A stretch of DNA of 64,000 bases from Rhodanobacter sp. OK091 (GTDB lineage Bacteria; Pseudomonadota; Gammaproteobacteria; Xanthomonadales; Rhodanobacteraceae): assembly GCF_900142825.1 (NCBI RefSeq), contig NZ_FRCH01000004.1:1-64000 (forward strand), written 5' to 3'. Below are positions 19,487-32,539 of the stretch, piece after piece. The notes beneath the pieces were generated by a model. It saw only the letters and a list, made by a program, of their open reading frames with translations. It was not told the DNA's origin and searched no databases. Within the stretch, counting starts at the first letter, position 1. Each line of letters opens with the position of its first letter. The position numbers were made by a program, and so were the translations under genes.

Positions 19487-19852
19487 GTGCTCAATAGTCT
19501 TGCCTCTGGTCGACATCTCGCCTTGCGCATCATGCTGCTGCAGCTTGCTGTGGCGTTGCTGGCTGGCCTTGCTTTCCTGGCGCTGGGGCGCCGCGAGGCG
19601 ATGTCAGCCGCTGCAGGTGCGGCGATCGTGGCGCTGGGTACCGCGCTGCTGTCGGCGCGCTCTTTCAGCGGGGTGAGTGGGGCCGGCATGGCGTTGAGCC
19701 GCTTGCTGACGGGCATGATCCTGAAATGGATCGTGATCGTCGGGGGGCTGTTCATGATCCTGTTTCAATTCAAGTTGCCGCCATTGGCCGCCATCACGGG
19801 GTTGGTGGCTGCCTATGCGGTTTATCTGCTGGCGTTCAGATTCAAGGGTTGA
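19487..19852 (+). CDS. atpI: ATP synthase protein I
   Basis: A 121-residue membrane protein with four hydrophobic segments. AtpI helps c-ring assembly and is the usual first gene of the operon. GTG at 19487 is chosen because GGAGA ends six bases upstream; an in-frame GTG at 19463 lacks such a site. It ends three bases before atpB. Confidence 0.88.
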   Translation: MLNSLASGRHLALRIMLLQLAVALLAGLAFLALGRREAMSAAAGAAIVALGTALLSARSFSGVSGAGMALSRLLTGMILKWIVIVGGLFMILFQFKLPPLAAITGLVAAYAVYLLAFRFKG

Positions 19853-20674
<822 letters not shown>

Positions 20675-20723
20675 TCACGTTTATCGAATCGCGTTTTTCG
20701 AATCATCCGCTTCAACCATTTAG

Positions 20724-21056
<333 letters not shown>

Positions 21057-21069
21057 GCAAGCCAATCCA

Positions 21070-21091
21070 CGGTGCCGCTTCGGCGGCGCCG
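21070..21091 (+). promoter_or_regulatory. UUCG-tetraloop hairpin between atpE and atpF
   Basis: GGTGCCGC and GCGGCGCC pair (one G-T) around a TTCG loop, extended by an outer C-G pair. A second short hairpin, GACGC-TCCG-GCGTC, follows at 21103-21116. Neither has a U-tract, so mRNA stabilisation or processing downstream of atpE is more likely than termination. Confidence 0.5.
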
Positions 21092-21154
21092 CATTTTGCA
21101 AAGACGCTCCGGCGTCATTGTTCGTGATATTCAGCATTTACAGGTAACGCAGCG

Positions 21155-21625
21155 ATGCTTCCCAACGGCACTCTGATTGGCGAAATGATTTCGTTCGCCA
21201 TCCTGATCTGGTTCTGCGTCCACTTCATCTGGCCGCATATCAACAAGGCCATCGAAGATCGGCAGATCAAGATCGCCGAAGGCTTGAATGCGGCCGAGCG
21301 TGCGCATGCCGAGCTGAAGGACGCCGACCACAAGGTCGCGGCCGAGATCAAGGTAGCCCGTCAGCAGGCCTCCGAGATCATCGACAAAGCCCAGCAGCAG
21401 GCCAATCAGATCATCGACAAGGCCCGTGGCGAAGCGGTCACCGAGATCAACCGGCTGAAGGCGAGCGCGCAGGACGACATCGCGTCGATGGCCCAGCGTG
21501 CCCGTGACCAGCTGCGCGAGCAGGTGGGCGCACTGGCCGTGCAAGGTGCCAGCAAGATCGTGCAGCGCGAAGTCGATGCGTCCACGCACAAGGCGTTGCT
21601 CGACCAGCTCGCGGCCGAGATCTGA
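21155..21625 (+). CDS. atpF: ATP synthase F0 subunit b
   Basis: A 156-residue peripheral-stalk subunit: one N-terminal membrane helix (about 8-27), then a long charged helix ([21 protein letters not shown] and onward) that dimerises and reaches to F1. The length is typical. Confidence 0.97.
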   Translation: MLPNGTLIGEMISFAILIWFCVHFIWPHINKAIEDRQIKIAEGLNAAERAHAELKDADHKVAAEIKVARQQASEIIDKAQQQANQIIDKARGEAVTEINRLKASAQDDIASMAQRARDQLREQVGALAVQGASKIVQREVDASTHKALLDQLAAEI

Positions 21626-21628
21626 TCG

Positions 21629-22162
21629 ATGGCACAGGCAATCACCCTCGCCCGTCCGTACGCTCGCGCCGCTTTCGAAGTGGCACATGCCGCCGGCTCG
21701 CTGGCTGCGTGGTCGCAGGCGCTGGCCTTTGCCGCCGTGGTGGCGAAGGATCCGCGCGTAGCCGACCTCGGCAACGATCCGCGAGTGCTGCCGGCACAGC
21801 TGGTGGCGCTGCATCTGCCGGCCGGTGTCGCGGCCGATGCGCCGTTCGCGCAGTTCCTCGCCGAGATGGCTGAGCAGCGCCGTATGGCGCTGCTGCCGGA
21901 GGTGGCCGAACTGTACGAGGCGTTCAAGCGCGAGTCCGAGTCGCAGCTGTTGGTCAAGGTGACCAGCGCGATGGCACTGGATGTGGCGCAGGCTGAGCAG
22001 CTCAAGGTGTCGCTGAAGCGCCGCTTCAAGCGCGAGATCGAACTGGAAACCCAGGTCGATGCGTCGCTGCTTGCGGGCGTGGTGATCGATACCGGCGCGG
22101 AAGTGATCGACGGCTCTGCCCGCGGACGTCTGGCGAAGCTGGCCACCGCGCTTTCGCACTAA
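21629..22162 (+). CDS. atpH: ATP synthase F1 subunit delta
   Basis: A 177-residue stator subunit that joins the b dimer to the top of F1. It has the family N-terminus ITLARPYARAAFEVA and a C-terminal VVIDTGAEVIDGSARGRLAKL segment. It starts three bases after atpF. Confidence 0.97.
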   Translation: MAQAITLARPYARAAFEVAHAAGSLAAWSQALAFAAVVAKDPRVADLGNDPRVLPAQLVALHLPAGVAADAPFAQFLAEMAEQRRMALLPEVAELYEAFKRESESQLLVKVTSAMALDVAQAEQLKVSLKRRFKREIELETQVDASLLAGVVIDTGAEVIDGSARGRLAKLATALSH

Positions 22163-22169
22163 AGTTTTA

Positions 22170-22215
22170 CGCGAAGTCCATTTCGCGAAGAGCCAAACCG
22201 GCCATCCGTGGCCGG
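22170..22215 (+). promoter_or_regulatory. Two tandem hairpins between atpH and atpA
   Basis: CGCGAA (22170-22175) pairs with TTCGCG (22182-22187). CCGGCCA (22198-22204) pairs with TGGCCGG (22209-22215), with AGAG/CTCT able to extend the second stem. No T-run directly follows the second stem. They fill the 100-base gap before the F1 catalytic genes. Confidence 0.4.
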
Positions 22216-22262
22216 ACTCTTAAAGAAAAGCGACTCGTATTTAAATTTTCGGGATAACGACC

Positions 22263-23813
<1,551 letters not shown>

Positions 23814-23820
23814 GAGAAAC

Positions 23821-23908
23821 CGGGAATCGGGAGTAGGGAATAGAGAATCGCAAGAGCCAAGGGCCGCGCCGCTATCGGCAATTCCCGACTCCCGATTCTC
23901 GATTCCCC
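23821..23908. repeat. Long imperfect inverted repeat between atpA and atpG
   Basis: The left arm 23821-23850 (runs of GGGAATCGGGAGTAGGGAATAG) pairs with the right arm 23879-23908 (AATTCCCGACTCCCGATTCTC) over about 20 base pairs, with few mismatches. The simple GGGAAT/CGGGA composition differs from the coding DNA and resembles intergenic palindromic repeats of xanthomonads. It lies inside a single operon. Confidence 0.65.
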
Positions 23909-23932
23909 GAGCAAGCATAGCGAGCGAGACAA

Positions 23933-24850
23933 ATGGCCAGCGGACGCGAAATCAAAACCAAGATCAAGAGCACGCAGAACATGCGCAAGGTCACGCGCGC
24001 GCTCGAAATGGTCTCTGCCGCCAAGATCCGCCGCGCGCAGGACATGATGAAGGCTTCGCGTCCGTATGCCCGCTCGATGCGCAAGGTGATCGCGCATGTG
24101 GCTCAGGCCAGCACCGATTTCAGCCATCCGTTCCTGACCGAGCGCGACAACGTGGCGCGGGTCGGCTACATCGTGGTGTCGACGGATCGCGGCCTGTGCG
24201 GCGGCCTCAACTCCAACCTGTTCCGCCGTCTGTTGCCGGCGATCGCCGAGTGGCAGAAGCAGGGCGTGCAGGTCGACGTGGTGGCGATCGGCCAGAAGGC
24301 GATTTCGTTCTTCCGCCGGCTCAAGGACATCAACCTGATCGGCAGTGTCAGCCATCTCGGCGAGAGGCCGAAGCTCGAACAGCTGATCGGCGTGATCAAG
24401 GTGATGATGGACGCCTATACGTCCAACGGACTGGGTCGCGTGTTCCTTGCCTACAACGACTTCGTCAACACCATGACGCAGAAGCCGACCATCGACGCGC
24501 TGCTGCCGCTGCCGCTGGTGGCGTCGGAAATGGAAGCGCATCAGGCGGCCGGCGAGTCGGCTTATGCCGGTGTCAAGCTGGAAGCGAGCCACGACTGGGA
24601 CTACATCTACGAGCCGGATGCGCAGACCGTGCTGGAGCACGTGCTGGGTCGCTACATCGAGTCGGTGGTGTATCAGGCGGCGCTGGAGAATCTGGCCAGC
24701 GAGCACGCCGCGCGGATGGTGGCGATGAAGAGCGCGTCGGACAACGCGAACAAGGTGATCGGTGAGCTGACGCTGATCTACAACAAGGCGCGTCAGGCTG
24801 CGATCACGCAGGAAATTTCGGAAATCGTCGGCGGCGCCGCGGCAGTATAA
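23933..24850 (+). CDS. atpG: ATP synthase F1 subunit gamma
   Basis: The 305-residue central rotor shaft. The N-terminal helix ([20 protein letters not shown]), the [11 protein letters not shown] motif and the C-terminal helix ending [12 protein letters not shown] are typical. It is about 18 residues longer than the E. coli protein because of an insertion in the middle (near [15 protein letters not shown]). Confidence 0.97.
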   Translation: MASGREIKTKIKSTQNMRKVTRALEMVSAAKIRRAQDMMKASRPYARSMRKVIAHVAQASTDFSHPFLTERDNVARVGYIVVSTDRGLCGGLNSNLFRRLLPAIAEWQKQGVQVDVVAIGQKAISFFRRLKDINLIGSVSHLGERPKLEQLIGVIKVMMDAYTSNGLGRVFLAYNDFVNTMTQKPTIDALLPLPLVASEMEAHQAAGESAYAGVKLEASHDWDYIYEPDAQTVLEHVLGRYIESVVYQAALENLASEHAARMVAMKSASDNANKVIGELTLIYNKARQAAITQEISEIVGGAAAV

Positions 24851-24903
24851 GCAGTACCCAAACTATTCATGGCGACGCATAGCGGCGCCGCAACAGACAC
24901 TAA

Positions 24904-26337
<1,434 letters not shown>

Positions 26338-26343
26338 TGTTCA

Positions 26344-26363
26344 GGGCGGACCGCGGTCCGCCC
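26344..26363 (+). promoter_or_regulatory. GC-rich hairpin between atpD and atpC
   Basis: GGGCGGACC and GGTCCGCCC form a perfect nine-pair stem with a two-base loop. There is no U-tract, and it sits just after the atpD stop. Confidence 0.4.
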
Positions 26364-26392
26364 ATTGCTCTCCTGCATTCGGAACCTGAGTC

Positions 26393-26818
26393 ATGACCCA
26401 AACCATTCGCGTCGATATCGTCAGTGCCGAAGCCGAGATCTATCACGGCGACGCCGTGATGGTGGTCGCCACCGGCGAGCTGGGTGAGCTGGGCATCACG
26501 CCCCGCCACGCCCCGCTGATCACCCGCCTCAAGCCGGGCCACGTCGACGTGGTGCTGGCCGGTGGCGAGCGCCAGCAATTCTGGGTTTCCGGCGGCATCC
26601 TGGAAGTGCAGCCGCAGGTGATCACCGTGCTGGCCGACACCGCCGCCCGCGCGTCCGATCTGGACGAGGCTTCCGCGCAGCGCGCGAAGAAAGAAGCCGA
26701 AGACGCGCTGGCCAACCGTACCGATGCCATGGAGATTGCCGAAGCTCAGGCCAAGCTGGTCCAGGCAATGACGCAGTTGCAGGCGCTGGAGCGCATGCGC
26801 AAGAACCTCAAGCACTGA
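26393..26818 (+). CDS. atpC: ATP synthase F1 subunit epsilon
   Basis: A 141-residue regulatory rotor subunit: an N-terminal beta-sandwich ([37 protein letters not shown]) and a C-terminal helical hairpin that can inhibit hydrolysis. It is the last gene of the operon. Confidence 0.97.
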   Translation: MTQTIRVDIVSAEAEIYHGDAVMVVATGELGELGITPRHAPLITRLKPGHVDVVLAGGERQQFWVSGGILEVQPQVITVLADTAARASDLDEASAQRAKKEAEDALANRTDAMEIAEAQAKLVQAMTQLQALERMRKNLKH

Positions 26819-26892
26819 GGTTCGCCTCGCGCGAGTCCGCTCGCCAGAGCCTGCGCATTTCATTTCTGCGCGGACTCTCCGGAAAAACATCG

Positions 26893-26918
26893 AACGCCGG
26901 CCTTGTGCCGGCGTTTTT
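26893..26918 (+). terminator. Terminator of the atp operon
   Basis: AACGCCGGC (26893-26901) pairs with GCCGGCGTT (26907-26915) around a five-base loop and is followed by T5 overall. It lies 75 bases after atpC. Confidence 0.88.
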
Positions 26919-26964
26919 GCGTGGGCACGATACCGACCAACGCGACTGATCAGGGCGCACACGG

Positions 26965-27522
26965 ATGATCGCGATGCCGAGACAGGCACGCGGCTGGCTA
27001 TGCGCATCGGCTGGATTGCTGTCGATGCTGGCCGGTTGCGTCACGACCCCGCACACCGGGTCGCCGATACCTTCCGCCACCGGCGAGGCGTCATGGCGGC
27101 CGGTATCGACACCAGGCATGGTGCGTTATCAGCTGGCGATGGGGCAGGTGTCCAGCGGCGCCACGCCGGTCCGGCGCATCACGCCGGTCTATCCCGCCGC
27201 GCAGCTCGCCGCGTGTCCGCCGGCGCAGGACGTGCCTGCGTTATTGATCGTGGACCGGGCGGGCAAGGTCACTGAAGTGCGTGTCCCCGACGAGGCGCAG
27301 GCCGACGCGAGCCGGCGCGCATTCATCGCCGCGGTCCGCGTGGCCGCCCTCCAATGGCATTTCAATCCGTTGCGGGTCAGCCGCTGGGCTGCCGATGCCG
27401 ATGGCAACAGCCATGTGGTAGATGAGGAGACGAAGCCGTTCAGCCTCGGCTACGTGTTCCGCTTCGAATGCCACGCTGGCCTGCCATCTGTTTCCACGGA
27501 AACGTCCGGTACACGCTCATAG
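26965..27522 (+). CDS. Putative lipoprotein with TonB C-terminal-like domain
   Basis: A 185-residue protein with a lipoprotein signal (lipobox LAGC, lipidated Cys25). The rest resembles the TonB C-terminal fold: a proline-containing strand (RRITPVYPAAQ), a strand ALLIVDRAGKVTEVRVP, a helix (RRAFIAAVRVAALQWHF) and a last strand GYVFRFEC. There is no long Pro/Lys spacer, so it is not a classical TonB. I do not recognise the gene and infer an envelope location only. Confidence 0.65.
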   Translation: MIAMPRQARGWLCASAGLLSMLAGCVTTPHTGSPIPSATGEASWRPVSTPGMVRYQLAMGQVSSGATPVRRITPVYPAAQLAACPPAQDVPALLIVDRAGKVTEVRVPDEAQADASRRAFIAAVRVAALQWHFNPLRVSRWAADADGNSHVVDEETKPFSLGYVFRFECHAGLPSVSTETSGTRS

Positions 27523-27652
27523 CGCGAACATATCGGTATCGAGCCTGTCGGTATCCGGAACGAGCTGACTTGCGCTGGCAGGCGTTGAAGCGCTGGCCGC
27601 GAAGACAGTTGTATCCTGCGCGTTCACTGATTGCCGATGCCGTGGTGCCCAC

Positions 27653-29023
27653 ATGGAAACTCCAGCCTTGCACGTGATCATCCTCGCTGCCGGTGAAGGC
27701 AAGCGGATGAAGTCGAACCGCGCGAAGGTGCTGATGCCGCTGGCGGGTCGACCGCTGCTGGGGCATGTGCTCGCCACGGCGCGCGCGCTGCGGCCGGCCG
27801 CGATACATATCGTCTATGGGCATCGCGGCGAACAGGTGCGGGCCGCGTTTGCCGATCAGCCTGATCTGCACTGGGTGCTGCAGACCGAGCAGCTGGGTAC
27901 CGGCCACGCGGTGGAGCAGGCGCTAGGCGGCGTGCCCGCGGAGGCGCGCGTGCTGGTGCTGTACGGCGACGTGCCGCTGACCCGGGCGGCGACGCTGCAG
28001 CAACTGGTGCAGGCGGAAGGCGGTTTCAGTCTGCTCACCACCCGGCTCGTCGACCCGCACGGCTACGGCCGGGTGCTATGCGACGGCAACCGTAAGGTGC
28101 GTGGAGTGATCGAGGAAAAGGACGCCAACGCCGATCAGCGCGCCATCAACCTGGTCAACACCGGCATCCTGGTCGTCGGCGCGAAGGCGCTGCGTGGCTG
28201 GATCAAGCGGCTCGATCGCAACAACGCACAAGGCGAGTACTACCTCACCGATATTTTCGCCATGGCCGCCGCCGAGGCGCGCCACGCGCTCAGCGTCGAA
28301 TGTGCCGATCCGGTGGAAGCCGCCGGTGCCAACAATCCGCTGCAGCTGACCGAGCTCGAAGCGGCTTATCGCCAACGTGCCGCCCATGCGTTGCTGGCCG
28401 ACGGCGTACGGTTGGCCGATCCGTCGCGCATCGACGTGCGCGGTACGGTCGCGACGGGCCGTGACGTCGAGCTCGACATCGACGTGATCCTCGAAGGCCA
28501 CGTGGTGCTCGGCGACGACGTGCGCGTCGGAGCGTTCACGCGTCTGCGAGACGTGCAGCTGGCGGCCGGTACCGTGGTGCAGCCCCACTGCGATCTGGAA
28601 GGCGTGGTCACCCACGGCCCCTGCACGATCGGCCCGTTCGCGCGGCTGCGTCCGGGCACCGAACTGGACGCCGGCGTGCACGTGGGCAACTTCGTCGAAA
28701 TCAAGAAGACCCGCATCGGCGAGGGCAGCAAGGCGAACCACCTGAGCTACCTCGGCGACAGCGTGATCGGCCGCGGCGTCAATGTGGGCGCCGGCACCAT
28801 CACGTGCAACTACGACGGTGTGAACAAGTTCGTGACCCGCATCGGCGACGGGGCCTTCATCGGCTCCAACAGCGCGCTGGTGGCGCCCGTCACGGTGGGA
28901 GCGCAGGCCACCATCGGTGCCGGCTCGGTGATCACGCACGATGCACCCGAAGGTGAACTGACCGTGGCGCGGGGCAGGCAGCAGACCTTCCCCGGCTGGA
29001 AACGGCCGGTGAAGCAGGAGTGA
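27653..29023 (+). CDS. glmU: Bifunctional GlcN-1-P acetyltransferase / UDP-GlcNAc pyrophosphorylase
   Basis: A 456-residue enzyme making UDP-GlcNAc for peptidoglycan and LPS. The N-terminal nucleotidyltransferase has [13 protein letters not shown] (usually GKGTRM) and the VLYGDVPL metal site. The C-terminal half is a left-handed beta-helix of hexapeptide repeats (for example [17 protein letters not shown] and [10 protein letters not shown]), with the acetyltransferase signature [24 protein letters not shown]. The length is standard. Its stop codon lies inside a palindromic repeat. Confidence 0.97.
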   Translation: METPALHVIILAAGEGKRMKSNRAKVLMPLAGRPLLGHVLATARALRPAAIHIVYGHRGEQVRAAFADQPDLHWVLQTEQLGTGHAVEQALGGVPAEARVLVLYGDVPLTRAATLQQLVQAEGGFSLLTTRLVDPHGYGRVLCDGNRKVRGVIEEKDANADQRAINLVNTGILVVGAKALRGWIKRLDRNNAQGEYYLTDIFAMAAAEARHALSVECADPVEAAGANNPLQLTELEAAYRQRAAHALLADGVRLADPSRIDVRGTVATGRDVELDIDVILEGHVVLGDDVRVGAFTRLRDVQLAAGTVVQPHCDLEGVVTHGPCTIGPFARLRPGTELDAGVHVGNFVEIKKTRIGEGSKANHLSYLGDSVIGRGVNVGAGTITCNYDGVNKFVTRIGDGAFIGSNSALVAPVTVGAQATIGAGSVITHDAPEGELTVARGRQQTFPGWKRPVKQE

Positions 29024-29102
29024 GTGGACAGAAGTGAGAAATGAGTGAGCGCGAAGGCCGGGTCGTCTTCTCTCGTTTCTCACTCCTCTCCACTCACTCC
29101 TC
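29017..29102. repeat. Long inverted repeat spanning the glmU stop
   Basis: The left arm (29017-29048) and the right arm (29071-29102) are complementary at about 28 of 32 positions, with simple GAGTGAGTGG/AGTGAGAAA composition and a 22-base loop. It covers the last codon and stop of glmU and ends just before the xanB2 stop. It could act as a barrier between the convergent transcripts. Confidence 0.65.
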
Positions 29103-29106
29103 GCCC

Positions 29107-30099
29107 TCAGGCATAGCGCCAGCCGTCGATCTCAACCAGCAGCTCACTGCGACAGATGTCGCCGTGCAGCAGCAGTACCGGCACGCCGGGCAGGCGCCGC
29201 TGCAGGAAATTGCGCACGTGCCGGGCGTCGGATGGGCGCCGCACGTAGGCCTTCAGGGGCGAGTGGGTATCGAAGCCGACCGCCATGTCGGCGCTGGCCA
29301 GCAGCACTTCGAGATTGGTCAGTGTTTCGTCGAGTTGGGCGTCCAGGTCGTCGTGATGTGCGGAGGCATGGCCGACCACGGCGGCGGTACCGGAGATCGC
29401 CAAGGCATCCCGTGCCGGCAACACCATCGCGCGGGCGAAGCTCGGCGGCGTGCGGCCGTACTGGCGCGGGTAGCGCCAGGCGCTGACCTGGCGCGGGTTT
29501 TCCACCCGTGTGCCGCTCTGGTCGCAGGCCAGCAGGTAAATCTGCAAGCGGTGCGGATTGCCGTGATGGCCGATCGCGGTGGCGGCGGGGAAGCCTTCGG
29601 CGAAGAAGTCGCCCATGCCGGCGGCGCGGCCGTCGCAGAAGTGCTTGTAGCGTTCGGCGTCGCCGTCGCCGTGATTGATCGCGCCGAGATAATTCCATAC
29701 GCGCAGCACATGCCGGATGTCGCGCGCGGCGACGAAACGGTGCAACTGCTCGTAGGCCCGCTGCGCGGTCACGCCGGGGCCGCCGTGTTCACGTTCATCC
29801 AGCTCGATCGCCGCAAACAGCCAGCCGCCGCCGCTGGCCCAGTGCAGCGCGCCGTCGCGGCCACAGCTCACCGGGCCGTCGACCTGCCACAGCTCCAGCG
29901 GCGCGGGAGTATCGAAACTTTCCAGCGCAACCTGCAGATAGCGCGGGTCGGCGCTCGCCGGAACGTCCGCGGCGAAGCCGAACAAGGCTAGCGTACCGGG
30001 TTCGTTCAGCGTGCCGGCGACGTCGGCGAAGCGGTAGGAAACCCGCGGCGCACGGCGCAGCAGTGGGTCAATCTGTGGGTTTTCACATCCCTGAATCAT
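29107..30099 (-). CDS. xanB2: XanB2-like chorismatase (3-/4-hydroxybenzoate synthase)
   Basis: A 330-residue chorismatase of the XanB2/FkbO/Hyg5 family: the N-terminal half is substrate-specific, and the C-terminal half is YjgF/Rid-like (HASAHHDDLDAQLDETLTNLEVLLA). XanB2 of Xanthomonas converts chorismate to 3-hydroxybenzoate, the pigment starter, and 4-hydroxybenzoate, the ubiquinone precursor. Length and the adjacent pigment genes agree. It is divergent from the ACP gene with about 93 bases between. The assignment rests on family resemblance and context. Confidence 0.85.
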   Translation of the reverse strand: MIQGCENPQIDPLLRRAPRVSYRFADVAGTLNEPGTLALFGFAADVPASADPRYLQVALESFDTPAPLELWQVDGPVSCGRDGALHWASGGGWLFAAIELDEREHGGPGVTAQRAYEQLHRFVAARDIRHVLRVWNYLGAINHGDGDAERYKHFCDGRAAGMGDFFAEGFPAATAIGHHGNPHRLQIYLLACDQSGTRVENPRQVSAWRYPRQYGRTPPSFARAMVLPARDALAISGTAAVVGHASAHHDDLDAQLDETLTNLEVLLASADMAVGFDTHSPLKAYVRRPSDARHVRNFLQRRLPGVPVLLLHGDICRSELLVEIDGWRYA

Positions 30100-30192
30100 G
30101 GAGCACAGCCGGGGAACGACGAGGGCGCTATGTTACACTCCGCGCCCAGTGCCACCGGGGGGAGGCAATGCAATTGGCGTACGGAATCGAGC

Positions 30193-30462
30193 ATGGCGGA
30201 ACAGACAGCGGCACAGCACGAATTGGCCACGTTGATCGTGGCATGCCTGAACCTCGAGAGCGTGACGTCCGAACAAATCGACCCCGATGCCCCCTTGTTC
30301 GGTGGTGATTTGGGGCTGGACTCCATCGATGCGCTGGAGATCGCGTTGGCCGTCTCCAAGCGCTACGGTTTCCAGTTGCGCTCGGACAATCCGGATAACA
30401 AGCAGATCTTCACCAGCTTGCGTAGCCTGTCTGCACACGTCGAGCAGAGCCGCGTCGGCTGA
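30193..30462 (+). CDS. Acyl carrier protein of the aryl polyene cluster (XanC/ApeE-like)
   Basis: An 89-residue carrier protein. The phosphopantetheine site is Ser44 in LGLDSIDALEI, and a helix II region of normal length follows. It carries the hydroxybenzoyl starter and growing polyene. The start at 30193 is chosen over an earlier in-frame codon because it gives a typical ACP length. It is the first gene of the plus-strand pigment operon. Confidence 0.88.
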   Translation: MAEQTAAQHELATLIVACLNLESVTSEQIDPDAPLFGGDLGLDSIDALEIALAVSKRYGFQLRSDNPDNKQIFTSLRSLSAHVEQSRVG

Positions 30463-30558
30463 GACTGGCGCTTTCACACGATGCCGCTGTCGTCACGCCG
30501 CGTTTCGTCGCCAGTGTCAGGCTTGCAGCCTCTCGACAAAGCCATCGTGGAACCCGGC

Positions 30559-31278
30559 ATGAGGTCTGTTTCCCCTTCGCCTGAAAGCACGAAACGGCGC
30601 TATGGGCTGTTGTTGCTGCCGGCGTACCCGTTGCTGGCGCTGGCCGGCGTGGTGACGCATCGGCAGGTCTTTGCGCTATTGGCGTTGGCCGTGCTGCTGA
30701 CCGTGTTGATGTTGCCGCGTCTGTGCACGCTTCGCGTGGCAGCGTGGCTGATCTGGCTGGGCGCGCTTGCCGCGCTGCTGCTGCTTTCGCTGTATGGCTT
30801 TGCCGGTTTACTGCTGGAAGCCGTGCCGGTGCTGATCAATGCGTTGCTGGCCTGCTGGTTTGGCCGCACGCTGAGCACGACCGAACCTCTGGTGGCGCGC
30901 TTCATCACGGCGCTCGAAGGCGCCGAGCGGCTGCGGCAAGCAGGCGTGGCCGAGTATGCCCGTCAGGTCACCTGGTTCTGGACGCTGCTGCTGGGTGGAC
31001 AGGCGCTGCTGCTGAGCGTGCTGCTGCTATGCGCCGAACACAGTGGCTTACTGGCCCGCTTCGGCATCGCCTCGCCATGGCCGGTGCCCGAACGCTGGGC
31101 CGCGGCGTGGCTGGATCTGGGTGGTTATCTGCTGCTCGCCGCCGCATTCCTGCTCGAGTACGGTTATCGCCGCTGGCGGCTGCGGCACCTGAGCCATCCC
31201 GGCCTGCACGACATGCTGCTGAAGCTGGCCCAGCACTGGCCGCAGCTGCTGCGCGGCAAAGGAGCGGTGGCGTCATGA
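30559..31278 (+). CDS. COG4648-like membrane protein of the aryl polyene cluster
   Basis: About 239 residues with some six hydrophobic segments starting at YGLLLLPAYPLLAL, and a positively charged C-terminus. It resembles the uncharacterised membrane proteins found in aryl polyene and xanthomonadin clusters. Its role is unknown; assistance with export or carrier-lipid handling is possible. The start is uncertain (30481 or 30559). The stop overlaps the next ATG as ATGA. Confidence 0.65.
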   Translation: MRSVSPSPESTKRRYGLLLLPAYPLLALAGVVTHRQVFALLALAVLLTVLMLPRLCTLRVAAWLIWLGALAALLLLSLYGFAGLLLEAVPVLINALLACWFGRTLSTTEPLVARFITALEGAERLRQAGVAEYARQVTWFWTLLLGGQALLLSVLLLCAEHSGLLARFGIASPWPVPERWAAAWLDLGGYLLLAAAFLLEYGYRRWRLRHLSHPGLHDMLLKLAQHWPQLLRGKGAVAS

Positions 31279-31583
31279 GCGGTCTCGGCTTCGAACAGGC
31301 GCTGTGCATCGACGCCGGGCATCCGGCCTTGCCCGGCCATTTTCCGGGGCAGCCGCTGGTGCCGGGAGTGGTCCTGCTCGAGCAATTGGCGCTGGCCCTG
31401 CGCACATGGCGCGGACAGGCGCTGACCGGCGTGCTGGAGGCGAAATTCGTGGCGGCGTTGCTGCCGGATCAGGTCGCCACCTTGCGTTTGACGGAAGCGG
31501 ACGCGGAGCGTTCGCGCTTCCGTTTCGAGATTCGGCGTGACGGCACCTTGCTGGCACGCGGCGTGATCGAGGGAGCGACATGA
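31275..31583 (+). CDS. FabZ/ApeI-like 3-hydroxyacyl-ACP dehydratase
   Basis: A 102-residue single hotdog domain. It carries the FabZ-type active-site loop GHFPGQPLVPGVVLLEQL with His22 and Glu36 in the expected places. Dehydration of the hydroxyacyl intermediate creates each polyene double bond. It is linked by ATGA overlaps to both neighbours, so it is co-translated. Confidence 0.85.
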   Translation: MSGLGFEQALCIDAGHPALPGHFPGQPLVPGVVLLEQLALALRTWRGQALTGVLEAKFVAALLPDQVATLRLTEADAERSRFRFEIRRDGTLLARGVIEGAT

Positions 31584-32539
31584 GTACCCACGAACATTGG
31601 CAGAGTCGCCCGGAAGGCGGTGGCCGTTTCGCGTTGTGGCTGATCCGCACGATCGCATTGCGTGGCGGCCGCCGGCTGGGCCGCTTATGCCTGTATCCGA
31701 TCACGCTGTACTTCTATCTGCGGCGCAAGCCGGAGCGGTTGGCGTCGAAGCAATATCTGCAGCGTGCGTTCGGCCGTCCGCCCACGCCATGGCAGGTGAT
31801 GAAGCACATCCACTGCTTCGCTGCCACGACGCTGGACCGGATCTTCCTGCTGGCGCACGGCGAGAAGCCCTTCAGTATCGAGACACAAGGACTGGAACTG
31901 CTCGACCAGCGCATTGCGCAGGGTCGTGGCGTGCTGCTGTTCGGTTCGCATCAAGGCAGTTTCGAGGCCTTGCGTGCGATCGGCGGACGCCGGCCGGATC
32001 TGCCGCTGCGCGTGGTGCTGGACAAGCAGAAGACGCCGGCGATGACCGAATTGCTGGAGGCGCTGGCACCCGAAGTGGGAGCCTGCGTGATCGATGCGGC
32101 GCGGGACGGCACCTCGATCGTGCTGGCAATGGCCGAAGCCTGCCGGGAAGGGGCGGTAGTGGCCATGCTGGCCGACCGCGGTCGTGGCCATGAAGTGTTG
32201 CGGCGTACCGAATTTCTCGGCTCACCCGCGCCGTTTCCGATCAGCCCTTGGTTGCTTGCGCATTCGTTGCAGGTGCCGGTGGTACTGTGTTTTGGCCTGT
32301 ATCTGGGCGGCAACCGCTACCGGCTGATCTTCGAGCCGCTGAGCGATCGGGTCGAGATTCCGCGGCACGACCGTGGCCCGGCTCTGGACGCGTTGATCGC
32401 CCGTTACGCGCAACGGTTGGAACACTACATCCATGTCGCTCCCTACAACTGGTTCAACTTCTATGATTTCTGGCAAGTCGCGCCTCCCGCTGCTGCTGAG
32501 TCTGCTGCTGCCGTTGTGGGCGAGCGCGTCGGCGTCTGA
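31580..32539 (+). CDS. HtrB/LpxL-type lysophospholipid acyltransferase of the pigment cluster
   Basis: A 319-residue LPLAT-superfamily protein with the catalytic HX4E box at His124-Glu129 (SHQGSFEAL) and a hydrophobic N-terminal anchor. In aryl polyene clusters such enzymes are thought to move the polyene acyl chain onto a lipid or sugar carrier. A GAGGGAG ribosome site lies just upstream. The last 77 bases overlap the proposed start of the LolA-like gene. Confidence 0.82.
   Translation: MSTHEHWQSRPEGGGRFALWLIRTIALRGGRRLGRLCLYPITLYFYLRRKPERLASKQYLQRAFGRPPTPWQVMKHIHCFAATTLDRIFLLAHGEKPFSIETQGLELLDQRIAQGRGVLLFGSHQGSFEALRAIGGRRPDLPLRVVLDKQKTPAMTELLEALAPEVGACVIDAARDGTSIVLAMAEACREGAVVAMLADRGRGHEVLRRTEFLGSPAPFPISPWLLAHSLQVPVVLCFGLYLGGNRYRLIFEPLSDRVEIPRHDRGPALDALIARYAQRLEHYIHVAPYNWFNFYDFWQVAPPAAAESAAAVVGERVGV

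Noticed and set aside
30723..31583. 286-codon open frame as one protein
   Set aside because: Its first 184 codons are out of frame with the membrane protein; only the part from ATG 31275 (FabZ-like) is real.
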